From Sapria himalayana (taxonomy: Eukaryota; Streptophyta; Magnoliopsida; Malpighiales; Rafflesiaceae), in contig JAREIK010000343.1 of NCBI GenBank assembly GCA_029783825.1, forward strand, positions 4,794,294-4,858,293: a stretch of DNA of 64,000 nucleotides, read 5' to 3'. This document shows, one piece after another, positions 1 to 12,700 of the stretch. The position numbers and the translations under genes were made by a program. Each line of letters starts with the position of its first letter. Positions within the stretch are counted from its first letter, which is position 1. Below the pieces are notes generated by a model. The model searched no databases, had not been told where the DNA came from, and worked only from the letters and a program-made list of their open reading frames with translations.

Positions 1-540
1 AAAATAACATTGCTTTGCTTGACAATTCTTGCCTTCACAAGCGAATGGTCACTTTTTGCTTCTTTTAAAAATGTCTTTTTTATATTTTGCAGCTTGAATG
101 GTTCTCTTTAAAACCTGGAATTTATCTGTTATCATCAAGATGCTTCGTGATGGCCAACTTGGTGTTGAGATCAATAAACTTTTTCTTTTTATCACTTTCC
201 ACCATTATAGAAAAATGGAAATAACGTTCAAAGAAAGAAAGTTATACTTTATCCGGAACACCATGGGGTCTCTGCAACCTTATCAAGTTGTACTTAGCAT
301 ACTTAACACGGGGTGTACTTTTTACAGAGAGATTTCTATTAGGGTCAATAAATGGTTCGTGAATTTTCTAATTTTCTATACCATAAATAGAGATGTACTT
401 TTTATAGCATATACATTATATGATTATTTTATTGTACTCCAATAGATATTTCTACTGATTCATACTCTAATTTAATTCTGATATGATATCTCTAATTGAC
501 TCTAATATTTATATGAGAATCATATGAAAGATTAATTATT
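1..540. other. Unassigned intronic sequence
   Basis: No gene is recognised. A 115-codon open frame at 98-445 (+) follows a pyrimidine-rich stretch ending in TTTGCAG but resembles no family I know. The segment probably belongs to the decayed copia element that becomes recognisable from about 540. Confidence 0.3.
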
Positions 541-1260
541 TTACTATGACTAAATCATTTATAGGTTATAACATATACAATCAGTATAATTAGTTATTTC
601 TTAGATTTTTCTCAACGAATTATGTTGACACAATTCTTTATATACTGAAATATGTGAAAAAAAAAAAATCTAAGACTGAATATGAGAATATGCAATTAGC
701 CGAATATTCAAATTCGATTTGAACATCAATATATATCGAGAAAAGATCTATGACAAAATTTTTAAATTTCTTTGGAGACAACTTTGCATCCTGGAAAAGA
801 AAGAGATGAGCAATTAGTTTAAAATCCAGTGCATAGATATAATTTATAATAAAAATAATAGTTACCTGTAAGATATTTTGAATGCGATCTACTTGAAGAG
901 ATTGGGTATGTACCATCTTCTCACCCTACCATTTACTGTAATAATCATACAACAAGACATATAACCTTCAATTCAATATTTCACAATTGAAAGAAACATC
1001 AAGTTGGACTGCATCTTCGTCAAAAAATAGATTCAAAATGGAACCATGACTACAGCACACATTTAGATAGCATAATAACAATAAATATCATCACAAAAGT
1101 CTTGAAAAAACATCAACTTACATTCCTTTTCTCCAAGATGAGTATTGTGAACTTGTACACACTAGTTTGATAAGAGTATTATGATTTTATATCCTTTTTA
1201 CTTTTTATTTTATATTATCTGATGAGAGAACCTAACCTATGAGCTATCTTAGTTTACTCA
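540..1260 (+). mobile_element. Ty1/copia relic, RNase H and 3' end (copy 1)
   Basis: A broken plus-strand translation follows the copia pol C-terminus. A segment like YCVFVGGNLVSWKSKK is recognisable as a degraded LNFFGDNFASWKRKR near 755-800. It is followed by a region with the same layout as copy 2, ending in the purine-rich TGATGAGAGAACCTAACC at about 1219. That stretch is shared with other copies in the window and is probably the start of a 3' LTR. There are several frameshifts and stops. Confidence 0.65.
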
Positions 1261-1299
1261 ACTACTTATATAAGAATTATAAGAAATATTAACTATTTG

Positions 1300-2573
1300 C
1301 CTATGATCAGACTAGATATAATATATGTAATTAGTATAATTAATTATTTTTTAGGTTCTTCTCTACATATTCACCTTAATATAATTCTTCATATACTAAG
1401 GTATATAAAAAAATCTTTAAGACCCAAAATCTCTTTTGGAGATCATGGGCATATATAATAAACTGAGTATTTATATTTGAGTTAGGTATCAGCATGCACC
1501 AAAAAAATATCTATGATAGAATTTTAAACTTTTCTTGAAAGCAACCTTGGATCCTAGAAAAATAATAGACAAACAGTTATTTTCAAATCCAATGCATAAG
1601 CAAAGTTCATAGAGAAAATTAAAGGTGTTAAAAGGGCCGAGGAGCCCAAGCCCAGCCTGAGGCACGGCCCGACTCGACCGTGCTAAGGTAAAACATGCCT
1701 CATGTCGGACCATGCACGTCCTGGTATCCTGGCCCGAAGGCATGACATTTCGGCACGACCCGAACAGTGCCCCTCCCCCCCAGACTTCTCGAGCCCAATG
1801 CCTGACAAGCGATGACCCATCGGTCCCGTCATGCCGACCCCCAAGCCCGACTACAAGTTCGAGCCTCGGAGTTCCAAAAGCCAAAGCTTCTGGAACACGG
1901 GACAGACCCATCGATCCCACCGTGGATGGTGCATCATGCCATCATCCCAACTCCCAAACATGACTATAGGTTCAGGACTTGAGGTTCCAGAAGCCGAAGC
2001 TTCTAGAACACGAAACTTGTCGGTGGTCAGTCCCATCATGCATCAGGCCCAATTCGGCAAATTCAGGCATGACTCGGCCCAAAAAGTTAGTAACTGGGCC
2101 GGGTCAATTGAAGTTATGTTGTGCTCGGCACGGCAAGCTGACCTGAATCAGCTGCCTAAAAATGAGCTAGCCCAGGCCGGCATGTTTGACACCTATAGAA
2201 AAAATAATTAATTTTGGGATACTTTGAATAATGCATCTACTTGAGGAGATCGGGTAAGTACCCTCTTCTCACATTACCATCTACTATGACAGTCAGATAA
2301 TAAAATATATAGTATTCAATTCAATATTTTACCAGCAGAAGAAATTTTGAGGTGGATTGTTTCTTCCTTAAAAAAAATTCAAGATAAAATCATGATTATA
2401 GCATAAATTCAGATAACAGAGTAACTAACAATATTTTTACGAAGATCTTAATAAAACTTCAACTTAACTTTTTTTCTCCAAACTAGATATCAAGGACTTA
2501 CATGCACTAGTTTGATGAAAGTGTTGTGATTTTATTCCCCTTTTACTTTTATTTTATGTTATTCGAAGAGAAG
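1300..2573 (+). mobile_element. Ty1/copia relic, RNase H and 3' end (copy 2), interrupted by hAT
   Basis: This region aligns by eye with copy 1 at 600-1230: same order, and the same motifs at 1385, 2225-2345 and 2490-2560. Near 2290-2480 the plus-strand reading resembles the copia tail DNQ..., ...FH..KKHIEVDC..., ...TEQLTNIFTK.... A hAT element (1620-2197) sits in the middle of the RNase H part. A further element (2574-2926) is inserted at the start of the presumed LTR. Confidence 0.65.
1620..2197. mobile_element. Non-autonomous hAT element with 8-bp target duplication
   Basis: Its ends are TAAAGGTGTTAAAAGGGCC and GGCATGTTTGACACCTATA, variants of the TAGAGGTGTCAAACGGGCC inverted terminus seen repeatedly here. 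The flanks GAGAAAAT (1612-1619) and GAAAAAAT (2198-2205) match at 7 of 8. The interior is GC-rich and non-coding. The open frames at 1489-2211 are incidental. It is inserted inside copia copy 2. Confidence 0.8.
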
Positions 2574-2926
2574 CTAAAAAGCACGGATATGAATACGGAT
2601 ACGGGGATACAACATGATGTAATATGAGAATATAATAAATTTTAAAAAACTAGGATACAGATACTTTTGACCTCCCCCCCCAAATCCAGCTTCGAAATCC
2701 CCTCCCCCCCCAAATCCAGCTTCGAAATCCCCTCCCCCCCATGTCCGTGTCCAGTAGTCTCTAAGCCATGTCGAACACGTATCCAAAGCTTTGACCTATA
2801 ATTTTGGTCAACGATATGTCACGTGGCATATCGGACACATATCCAATGCGTGTCTAGCCAGTATCCGCGTATCCAAGTGTCCGACACGCGGACACTCCTA
2901 TCCATTGCCATTTCCATGCTTCATAT
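2574..2926. mobile_element. GC-rich non-autonomous element of the GCACGGATACGG family (short copy)
   Basis: It begins CTAAAAAGCACGGATAT and ends CCATGCTTCATAT. The termini are homologous to the elements at 15053-15840 and 61891-62828. The putative 8-bp duplications (2566-2573 and 2927-2934) match at only 5 of 8, consistent with age. Inside are a 29-bp repeat (C-run, then AAATCCAGCTTCGAAATCC) present about twice at 2670-2740, and one TCACGTGGC near 2818. Confidence 0.65.
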
Positions 2927-3725
2927 ATGAGTACACCCAACATGTAGATTGACCCAATAGTTTTTGCTCATTATATAAGGGTGGTGTGTATGACATTTTT
3001 AATACTATGTATTATTTATTTTTCCTGTATTTTAATTTATAAGAACCACAGAAACAAATAATTTAAAAAGGCATTCTAATCGCTCACAACTACTATGCAC
3101 TCACACCACACACACAAAAAATACATTGCAAAGCACACTTTATTTTTTGATGTAACACTTTTTGTACACCACAAGCATGTTTGCATTTACACTACACACA
3201 ACACTTTTGACAGACCACTATTCATTCTTTGTGTACACCACACATGTGTGCATTGTTTATGTTTTTCCACCCACATGCACCTCTCCATGCCAATGCAGTT
3301 GGCATCGCATGCACATTCACCACATTGGCACACAATGCAATGCAGCATACGCGATGTGCATCTATTTTCATATGTTTGTGCACACATGCACACACATCCA
3401 CTATTACAGATGCACACACCCACACACATTCACTATTATAGATGCACACACCCCCACACATACATCTATCCTATTATAGACACAAACCTCACACCAACAT
3501 TTTCGTTAACCTAGAATTTGACTTTGATACTACATTGATGTAGTTTCCTTGTTTATTCTATTTTATATTATTTTATATTTTTGGATGTGAACACCCAATA
3601 TGTGTGCTGCTGCAACCTAATTTGTTTATTTTATAAGAGCGTGCTTGTATGATATTATTAAACATTATTTTTTTTATATTCAGTATTATTTTGTAACATA
3701 GTATCAAAGTCAATCCTAGGTAAAT
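2927..3725 (+). mobile_element. Probable LTR sequences with primer-binding-site-like end
   Basis: Two stretches resemble each other: 2931-3050 (ACACCCAACATGTAGATTG...) and 3586-3690 (ACACCCAATATGTGTG...). The second is followed by TTGTAACATAGTATCAAAGTC at 3692-3712, which resembles an LTR end plus the TGGTATCAGAGC methionyl-tRNA primer site of copia elements. An inverted version of the same signal lies at 3509-3535. Confidence 0.4.
3090..3485. repeat. CA-rich minisatellite region
   Basis: CA-rich DNA with about three copies of a 31-bp unit (CACTATTAYAGATGCACACACC...) between 3395 and 3480. The overlapping open frames on both strands here (70-139 codons) are low-complexity His/Thr/Cys-rich translations of the repeat, not genes. 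Confidence 0.75.
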
Positions 3726-4935
3726 TTTGACCTTATGGTGTGTGTGCGTGTGTGTGCAAGGGTTACTTATCTTAAAAGATAAAATATGGATGCACTGTAC
3801 CAGTACAAAGCATGTTTGAATCTAAAAACAAATTAGTGATTATCACACACATAATTTGAGCGGAGTACACAAGTTGCGCAAAGGTTGCACCATGTTTGCA
3901 CAGTGGTTGCACATTGGCAATGTGTGAAGGTTATGGGCAATATGAGAATGCTATGTGCTCGAAAAAATAAGATTTCAAGGCATTTTCACCCAATTTTAAG
4001 TTTCATTAAAAAAAATAGATTGAGATTTACTATTGATAAAATCTTAATTTATTTTATTAAAATAATTTTATGTTTTAGAGTTTTGAATTAGAGAAACCAT
4101 AATTCTAGTGGGCATATGAAAAGAGTTTATTACAGCTGAGATAGATGAAGAATAACATCAATTCAATGTACACACTGCATGAAGATGAGTCACACCAGAT
4201 AACATTATTTCTAGATAAGAGACAAAAAATTTTACATAGTATTGGGACAGACAAATCGATTACCGGAGCCATCTATTATTCCCTACAAAATTTATCTACC
4301 ATAAATTTACACTTATAAAATTTATCTAATCAAGGGTCTTTGATGGTGATAATTGGCTAACCTATCAACTAACAATGACAAACTATCAAAGGCTCTTGGT
4401 TATAATAATATTTAACTTAATGTCTTGTTTCTTTCACATATTTTTTTATTCCTAGTTACTTTAGTTTTTTTTTAGTTGTGTTTCCAGACAACTCAATATT
4501 GATTTTATTTTTTTCATTGATATTATTTGTAGTATCAAAAGATTTCGACGAAAATTTCTTTTGGTATATAGCATGATGGACTCCATATTCTCACTTCTAT
4601 GATAAGCTATCTCATTGGATGATTGAATATTATTGATTCATTACTTGTTAATTTCCAATTTTGTTAGCCATCAGTGGTCAAACAGAAAATATTAGATCTT
4701 AGAATTAAAGATATCTTTATGCTTACGTGAGAGGCATATAATTTAGGAAGGCATACTTATATAAGAATGACATAGTATAACTAATAAGAATAACATAATA
4801 AAAAATTATAAAAAAGAAAAATAATTAATCATTAACAAACTTAAAACACAAAGTAAGATAGTCTGAATAATATCCAACATTTAGACTAATGACGATAACA
4901 AAGTATTTGCCTATGTCACTATACACTTTATTGAT
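3726..4935. other. AT-rich intronic DNA, nothing recognised
   Basis: It contains a short GT run near 3740-3756 and otherwise featureless AT-rich sequence. The small open frame at 3885-4091 has no recognisable similarity. Confidence 0.5.
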
Positions 4936-4939
4936 ACAC

Positions 4940-5095
4940 TTTATTGCTTAGGCCAACATGACACAAATCATGAAGTGGGCCAGCCCGCACGTAGGGCAGG
5001 CACGGCTCCTGCCCGTGTCATGCCCAACACAGCTTATTCAGATCGTATAGCTGGCCGGGCTTGGGCCACCCGGCCTAATGGACACCTTCACTATT
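4940..5095. mobile_element. hAT-like GC-rich fragment
   Basis: An isolated GC-rich patch with the phrases GGCCAGCCCGCACG, GGCACGGCTCCTGCCCGTG and GGACACCTT. They match the subterminal vocabulary of the hAT elements at 7.1 and 45.4 kb. Neither terminus nor a target duplication is clear. Confidence 0.45.
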
Positions 5096-5320
5096 ACGTA
5101 TAATATGCATTAGTTTCATGAATTCTTAAACGTCATTATCATTGTTAGTATCATTTTTTGCAACAAAATTAAAAACATTATTTTCTCGTTTATTATTTGT
5201 ATCTATTTTTCAAACACATTAAATTTTTTACAACTAAGAAAAAACTCATACAATACAAAGAAATCAAAATTAAAAAAATATTACGCACTTAGATGTGAAA
5301 TACATGAGAAGTATATTGAT

Positions 5321-5339
5321 ACACACACACACACACACA
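5321..5339. repeat. (CA)n microsatellite
   Basis: An uninterrupted CA dinucleotide run in intron 6 of the nucleotidase gene. Confidence 0.9.
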
Positions 5340-6149
5340 AGGCTTTAATGCTATTGGAATCCAACGGCAAGAAACAAAACTCTCAAATCTATAACTATTT
5401 TTTTTCTTTTTCAAACTAAGTGATTATGATATTACATCTCAGTTTGAGAAATGTATTAAGATGACATTAATTTTTATATTTTTCATTTTGTACTTGGTGA
5501 TTTTAGTGTGAATGGTAAGTACTAGCAAGGTAAAAGTATTTAAAGTGATTTTTGTATTATTTATTCTCATATTAATAAGAAAGCATTTTGGTGTGATTTT
5601 ATTAATAAACATATTTAAAAATTAATGTTCAAATTTTGTTTCAATAACTATTAACATCAATAACAATCTATACGACTTAACATTGAGATTGACGAATTTA
5701 TGCTCAATTTGATACAACCTCCCACAATGAAACCAAAGAAACTTAGAATAGCATCCTTGCATTGAGGGGGTAGATGAAATCTGTTCTACAAAAGTCAGAC
5801 CAGATCCACAAATCAGACACCTCTTCATTCTTGTGACACCATGTCCAAACCAGCACAAAAATTTTATTTCCCATATAGAAAACACAACACAAAGGTGTCA
5901 AATAAAGATCTGCAAACTGGAAAAGAAAGTTGGAAAATGAATTGATGGAAGAGAAACAAATTCTCCCACTGTCCCATGTCCCAAAATACTTTTCCTGGCC
6001 CTCCCATCACCGAACACATCTTATTTTGAACATCAATTAATTCCATTCATGTGAATTAGCTAAAGAATTATGATATCAGCTTCAAAAAATGCATCTGCTT
6101 GGTTCAGCAAGGCGTGCAATATAAAAAGCCACATGCTCAAAAGAACAAC
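5340..6149. other. Intron 6 sequence next to exon 6
   Basis: The two minus-strand open frames (5622-5885 and 5864-6046) were compared with the expected nucleotidase continuation (SAKPGFF..., GNVGHLH..., GDHIYGD). They do not match. No other family is recognised. Confidence 0.4.
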
Positions 6150-6155
6150 GGTGAC

Positions 6156-6272
6156 CTGTCAGTGATGACGACGTCAAAGTATTGGAGCCAATCAAAGTCG
6201 CAGGCTCTGCTGCCACGTGCTGTATGAGATTCACAAAGGAAGCTCATTACAATATTGGTATAATCCCACAAA
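6156..6272 (-). CDS. 5'-nucleotidase exon 6
   Basis: A 117-nt exon beginning with the T that completes the Ser codon from exon 5, then LWDYTNIVMSFLCESH and, further on, CDFDWLQYFDVVITD. All of these are hallmark residues of the plant HAD 5'-nucleotidase after motif II. The acceptor is TTCTGTTGCAG (ending at 6273). The donor is GTCACC (6155-6150), leaving AG of the next codon; homologues continue with Ser-Ala-Lys-Pro-Gly. No continuation could be found between 1 and 6149, so intron 6 is at least 6.1 kb or exon 7 was missed. Confidence 0.88.
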
Positions 6273-9200
6273 CTGCAACAGAAATAGTGATTTACCCAAG
6301 TAAGAGATGCAGAAACCAGCATGAATAACAACAAGGAGATTCCTATTTTAAAATTTAGTTGAAATTCATGTTTCCTTTCTTCCACTCACTTTGGCTGATA
6401 TAAGAACACATTAGTTGCATTTTGATAAAATTTGTTTTGTTTAGTTTCATTTGATCCAGTTTGATTTCAGCTCATTTCTGTTTACCTGTTTTTATCGCCC
6501 CTATATGGTAGTGTTTTGTCATCATTAAAGATTAGAATATGCACCCTGAATAGTAATTAGGCTGGTATGCAGAAACCTGGCATGCGGGCTGCCCAAATTA
6601 AGTCTGTCCATAAACTAAAGATATTCAATATATTGATTTTCAAAGTGCTATTACATTTATATTTTTAATTTATATTATTCTAATATAGCATAAGGGTAAG
6701 TTAGAACAAAAAATAACAGAATTATTTTTTTTTTTTGCTCCAGCAGCAGCCAGCAGGGCCAACGGTGGTGGCAGAAAAGTTATGGTGGCCCCGATGGCAG
6801 CCACCATGGCTGTGCATATGGCGGCGCTGAAACAGAGCCATACAAAACTGAAAAAGGAGCATGGGATGCTTAGACTATTGGTGAATTAGTAATTATGGAG
6901 TGGGCACGTATTATTCTATTTAGGCAAATTAGTTGCTATGATTGTTGTGGTACAATAGTTATGCATATTTTTTTTTTATGTATTTGACTCTTGCAAAAAG
7001 AAATGATCATAATTAGTATGCGACCACCTGGAATAACTCGGAAAAAACTAAGAATATATACGTAATTATTGTGATCTATTTTAATGAGAATTTAGTTTGT
7101 GGACAAAGAATAGGTAAAAATAGAGATGTCAACCGGGTCGAGCCTGCCCGGCCCGGCACGAGGCACGGCACGGTTCAGCCGTGCCTGGGCCGGCCAGGCA
7201 CGGGAATTTCCCGTGCCCGGGCTCGTGCCGTGCCCGACCATGGCACAATCATGCCGTGCCGTGCCGAGGCCAACCGGGCCTCGTGCCGTGCTTAGCCCAG
7301 CACGGTACCATACTTAATTTTTTTTTTAAAAAAATTAGGGTTACTGGGCGCCGAAATCCTAATTTTTTTTTTAAATTAGGGTTTCGGGCGAGCCCAATTC
7401 CTAATTTTTTTAGAATTAGGGTTTCAAGCGCGCCCAATCCCTAATTTTTTTTAGAATTAGGGTTTCGGGCGCGCCGAAACCCTAATTTTTTTTTAAATTT
7501 AGGGTTAGGCCCGACCGGGCCGAACCCGGCGAATCGTGCCGCATGCCCATGCAGGGCTAAACCCCCAAAAAACCGTGCCGGGACATGCACGGCACGTTTA
7601 CTGTTCCGTGCCGTGCCTAGCCCGACACGTAAGCCCGGTTGAGCCTGGAAAAAACGTGCCGGACCGGCCTGACATGGCCCGTTTGACACCTCTAGGTAAA
7701 AACATATACTGATTGAGTCATCTCATGGCAAATTAGATGAGTGAGTGGTGATTGGTGCATATTTACTAGTACATCTATGGTAATTAATTTATACAAGTAT
7801 GTCCTACATATTTGATTTTTACCACACTTACTGAGAATCACATGGTTTGAGATTTGACTTTTGTCGACATACTTGTCAAAGACATCTCAGTGTCCAAAGG
7901 TTGCATATCCCGTGTGATTTGGCAATTGGCATGCATGCAGAAATGGTTTTCAGCACAACATGACTCAGGTGGCTAGCCCGGGTGATAAATGACTTGGAGC
8001 ATGCTTTCGAGTGAGGCAGGACCCAATCCGACTAGGCGCATACAACATACGTGCCGCCTACAATATTTTAACATACAATAGTTAAAATATCTTAGCATAA
8101 AAGTAAATTAAAATATTCTGAACAGAAACCAATGGACGATTGGGTTATGTTGAGAATTCAGGATAAAAAAATTAATTTTTAATTTATAAAAAAAATTCTA
8201 TAAATAAGTATAATATCCATATTTTTTTCATCAAATTCAAATTGTAATATCCTTTATTCTGTTCGATTCTCTCATTTTTTTAAAAGTACAAATTTTTTAT
8301 TCTAGACGAGTTTTTTTTACTTAACTTAGTATTATAATTGACAACGACATGTCAGGTGAATAATACAATTGTGGGAACAAATTCTATTAAATTTTACAAG
8401 ATACGTGTATATTACTCGTCGTTTCTTTAGTTTTATATATTACAGTTAAATTTATAAAATATAAAAGATATAATAATTAAAAAAAAATCTTTCTATTCCT
8501 AATTAATTCTTAAAAAATAAAAATAATGAATTAGATGAAAATAAAATTAATATTATAAATAATTTTAATTTAAATAACCACAATCCAACTGATAATTTTA
8601 AAATTTGTTTCTCTTATTCTTAGATCTCCCTAGGCACCTAAAAAATATATACTTTATAAACAAACCTTTGTAGCATAGACTCATTTAAATATAATTAAAA
8701 AAAGCTATTAGAAAGTCAAAGAAAAATAAATGTAATATATATAGTATAAAAAATATACATTTGAAAAACTAATGTGTGACTGAACATCTAAGAAGTTATG
8801 CCAAATAATATATTAAAAAATAAAATATATTAGACCATAGATAAACTCAACTTAGTCATGAAGTCGTTAAATTTAAATTTATTTCATGTTTAGTGATCAT
8901 TTTCATTTACAATTACAAATTAATAAGAGATTAAATTACGAGGATAACAATTAGTATGAGCCTTCTGCTTAAATTTACATAATATCCTATACTAGTTCAT
9001 AATATGCATGAATATATTCATCCCGCATATTGTAAGATTCATAGAATTTCATGTATAACTAATATAATAAAAATTATAAATTTAATAAATAATTAATAAT
9101 TTTAATTCTTATAAAACATAATAGTATGCTATCGATGATATCCAATATATAAAATAAACATGATGATATTTCTTTTGTATGTATTATTATTAGTTTTGTT

Positions 9201-9480
9201 AACTCAAAGTGAAAACTAAATAAAAGAATATTAGAATTTCATAAAATTTTACCTCATGATGATTATTTCATATATGAAATTCTAATAAGAATCTTTAAAT
9301 AATATAAAATACAAAATAAAATATATAGTATAATATTTTATAATATTGAAAATAATAGTATTGTAATATGTTTATTCATAAGAACCATCCCAGAATGTCC
9401 CTAGCTAAGTTTTTATAAATTAAATATGTGTTATATTATAAACCTAATAATTTTTCTCATTAGAACTTATTCAAAATTCA

Positions 9481-9515
<35 letters not shown>

Positions 9516-9705
9516 ATATCTAATAAACTATCAAATCAGACAAGCCTACATCACACCCAAGCTAGCTTGGGTTCAACGTGTGTCAGGCCAAGCAAGACCC
9601 ATGACCATGGCTTTAGTCTGCCCAACCCAACATGAACTAGGTTTCCTTTGGGCCTTCGAGTAGTGCTATTACAGTATGACCCATTTTCTATCTCATTTAC
9701 TATTT

Positions 9706-9736
<31 letters not shown>

Positions 9737-12700
9737 AATAAGTAATGAATGAGAGATATAATTAGTGCAACAAAATTGATTTAACTAGAAAAAAATATAT
9801 TGATGATAACAATAATTAACTATTAGGATAAATAAAAGATTTAGATAGAATTTTGATAATGATACAGAAGATAATTTTATATTTAACAATAATATATTAA
9901 CATAGGAAGCTCTAAGTTTAGAACAGGGTGAAGACATAACCACCACTAGGAGGGAAAACTAGTAAACTCTAAGATCAAGGTTTATCTTTTATTGATAAAT
10001 AAAAATGAAGGCATAGTGATTCATCAAATAAAAAATACATAGACTATGAAAGTGTATTTGATGATGAACATGATAATTTGATAAATATACATGATGAGTT
10101 ATGCTTTTTATTTATTACTATTATTATATGTTGATGTTGTTTATGCATTATAGTTTATTTTTTTGTTCATCATCCATTTTTATTATTATAATTTTATTAT
10201 TATATATTTTTATGATGATATGGCCTTATATTTTACAGTGTACTAATATTTTGCAATTATAATTTTTTATTATTATTTTATTAAAAATTAGAATAATATT
10301 GGTATTATGTACACTTATATCATATTAACACCTTTAAATTTTGAAAAAATAAATCATATTGTGAACTAGTTAAACTTAGGTGCGTTAAGCATGGTCAAGC
10401 ATCACCATGGATTGGCACCTAGGTGTGTGATATGTCTTCCACAAATGTGATGAAAATATGGCACAATGGAAAAGAATGAATTAAAAAACAAAAAAAAAGA
10501 CAAAATTGATGATGCACATATACATAGTAAGCAAATAAATTTCACATCAAATATCATACTAACATAAAATTTTTAAATCAAATCAATTTATAAATTGTCA
10601 CATTCACATATATCATATTAAAATATTTAAATTTTCAAAATATAAATTATTTTATGAATAAGTAAAGACTTAGGTGCCTTAGGCGTGGTCAAGCACCACT
10701 AAGGCTCAACACCTAGATAGTGATATGTCTTCCACAAATGTGATGAAAACATGGCACAATCACGAAGGATGAATTTAAAAACAAAAAAGGCAAAATTGAT
10801 GATTCACATTCACATCATCACATGTAAGCAAATAAATTTGTCACAATAAATATCATACTAAATACAAAATTTAAAATCAAATCAAATTTTCAAATTGTTA
10901 TGATCAGAAAAAATTAAAGATACCAAGAAAAAAAATTTAAAATAATTAAAAACACTTTTTAAGAAAATAATTTCATTAGTCTATATGAAATCCAAAACTT
11001 GAGCCCAAAGTCATATATATGTTTTGAAAATTCACAAGTTGCCTAATGAAGCCTAGACAAAACATGAATATTCATAATTACAATCTGTTAATGTTTATGT
11101 TTATTTCCTTCTGTTAATATTTTATTTTTTTCTCTAGATGAAAGCACCTGACACATGAGCTGTTACGTTAAGATTATTATAAGTTTGTATGAGTTTGTTG
11201 ATATATATGTTTACTTTTAATATGATATTAGGGCTAGGAGCGAGCAAAACAAACAATGGATAAGGAAAAAAGATTGTGTTTACTATGCAATAAAGTCAAC
11301 CCATTATTGTCATTATGGCACATCACCTGGCAGTGTGGGGTATACCATGTGGTAGTGTGCACAAAGTATATGTGTGTATGCATTGGCAGTATGCAGTGGT
11401 GTGTGTGTGTTGTGTGTGTGTGTGCGCGTGTGTGTGTGTAGTGTGGTGTGCATCATGTGGCCGACTGGGCATGACACATGCCTAGTGTGCAGGGCATGGT
11501 GGGTTTTGGCCCAACCCAACCCTGCCAGGCATGACCCGGAAAACCTACAGGCCAATAGGCCACGTCGAGCTGTCATATTTTTGAGGCATACCAGCCCAGC
11601 AAGATCCAATTTCCACCTCAAAACAAAAATTTTAACACCACAAAGAATTGTTGAAAGTTATTTTTAGAGACGAGAATAACGATATGACAAGTTAGTGAGA
11701 GAGACAAGAAAAACAATACGACAAGTTAGTGAGAGAGACAACAACAACAACAACAATCAGAGAAGTCCAAAAGTTGTCCTCCCTCCATACTATTACTAAA
11801 GAAGAATAAATAAAATTATTTGCCAGCAAGATAATAATAAATACTTCTTGTTCCTCGCGTGCTATAATCTTTGTGACTTATTTTCTCATTTCAAACTCTT
11901 GTTTTATTGATTCATGGGCTAACAATCATATCACATATAATTATTTGTTATTATTTTCCTTCTTATTCCCTAAATATTATAATAGTCAATAACAATTCAT
12001 CTAAAATATTTGGTTATGATTATATTTATTGGTGACAAATTGATCATAATACCTAACCTGCAACATAACCCTACAAAATCTAGGCATGGAGCCAGCACAA
12101 AACTAGGGGTCATCCAACATGCCACATGAGTAAGCAACATGGCACAATCTGACATGTCATCTCACTCATGCTGAATTTGGCTTGGATCCCCAGGCAGACA
12201 GGTCATGCTTCTAGGCAACGTGAGCTTGAACCCAATGCACAGCACATGAGACTCATGGGCTCTTTTGTACAAATGAATGTGGGTTGGGTCGAGATAGGCA
12301 CATTAGCTATGTCTGTCTCTAACCCTACCTGATTGTAATCATTTCACCGAATCATGATTAGCTACATCTACCCTGGCTAGTTTGGACCGCACCCATGCTA
12401 GTTTGACATGAACCTAAGCTAACTTAAGCTTGAACCATATCAGGCATGGCATTACCAATGCCCAATGCTTAAACATTGTTGAGTAAGATATTGGACTAAC
12501 TCAAGTTTACTAGTGGGTCACTGAGTAGTGTTGAGTTCCCTATAGTTTTAGCTATGTTGGCCCTACATAGCCTTTTTTTTTTTTGCAACATCTAGCAACA
12601 TTCAATTGGGCACTATCACTTTTGCATGTTCTTTTTTTTTCCTTATTATCCTAATAATATTTTTTTATGTGATATCTTTATATGCAACTCAATTTTAATT

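Noticed and set aside
98..445. 115-codon ORF after a TTTGCAG acceptor-like site
   Set aside because: No recognisable homology and adjacent to decayed copia DNA; kept as unassigned.
3095..3514. 139-codon His/Thr-rich ORF
   Set aside because: CA-rich minisatellite read in several frames on both strands.
5622..6046. Minus-strand ORFs next to exon 6 as the next nucleotidase exon
   Set aside because: Order and strand fit, but neither frame contains the expected SAKPGFF, GHLHKLL or GDHIYGD residues.
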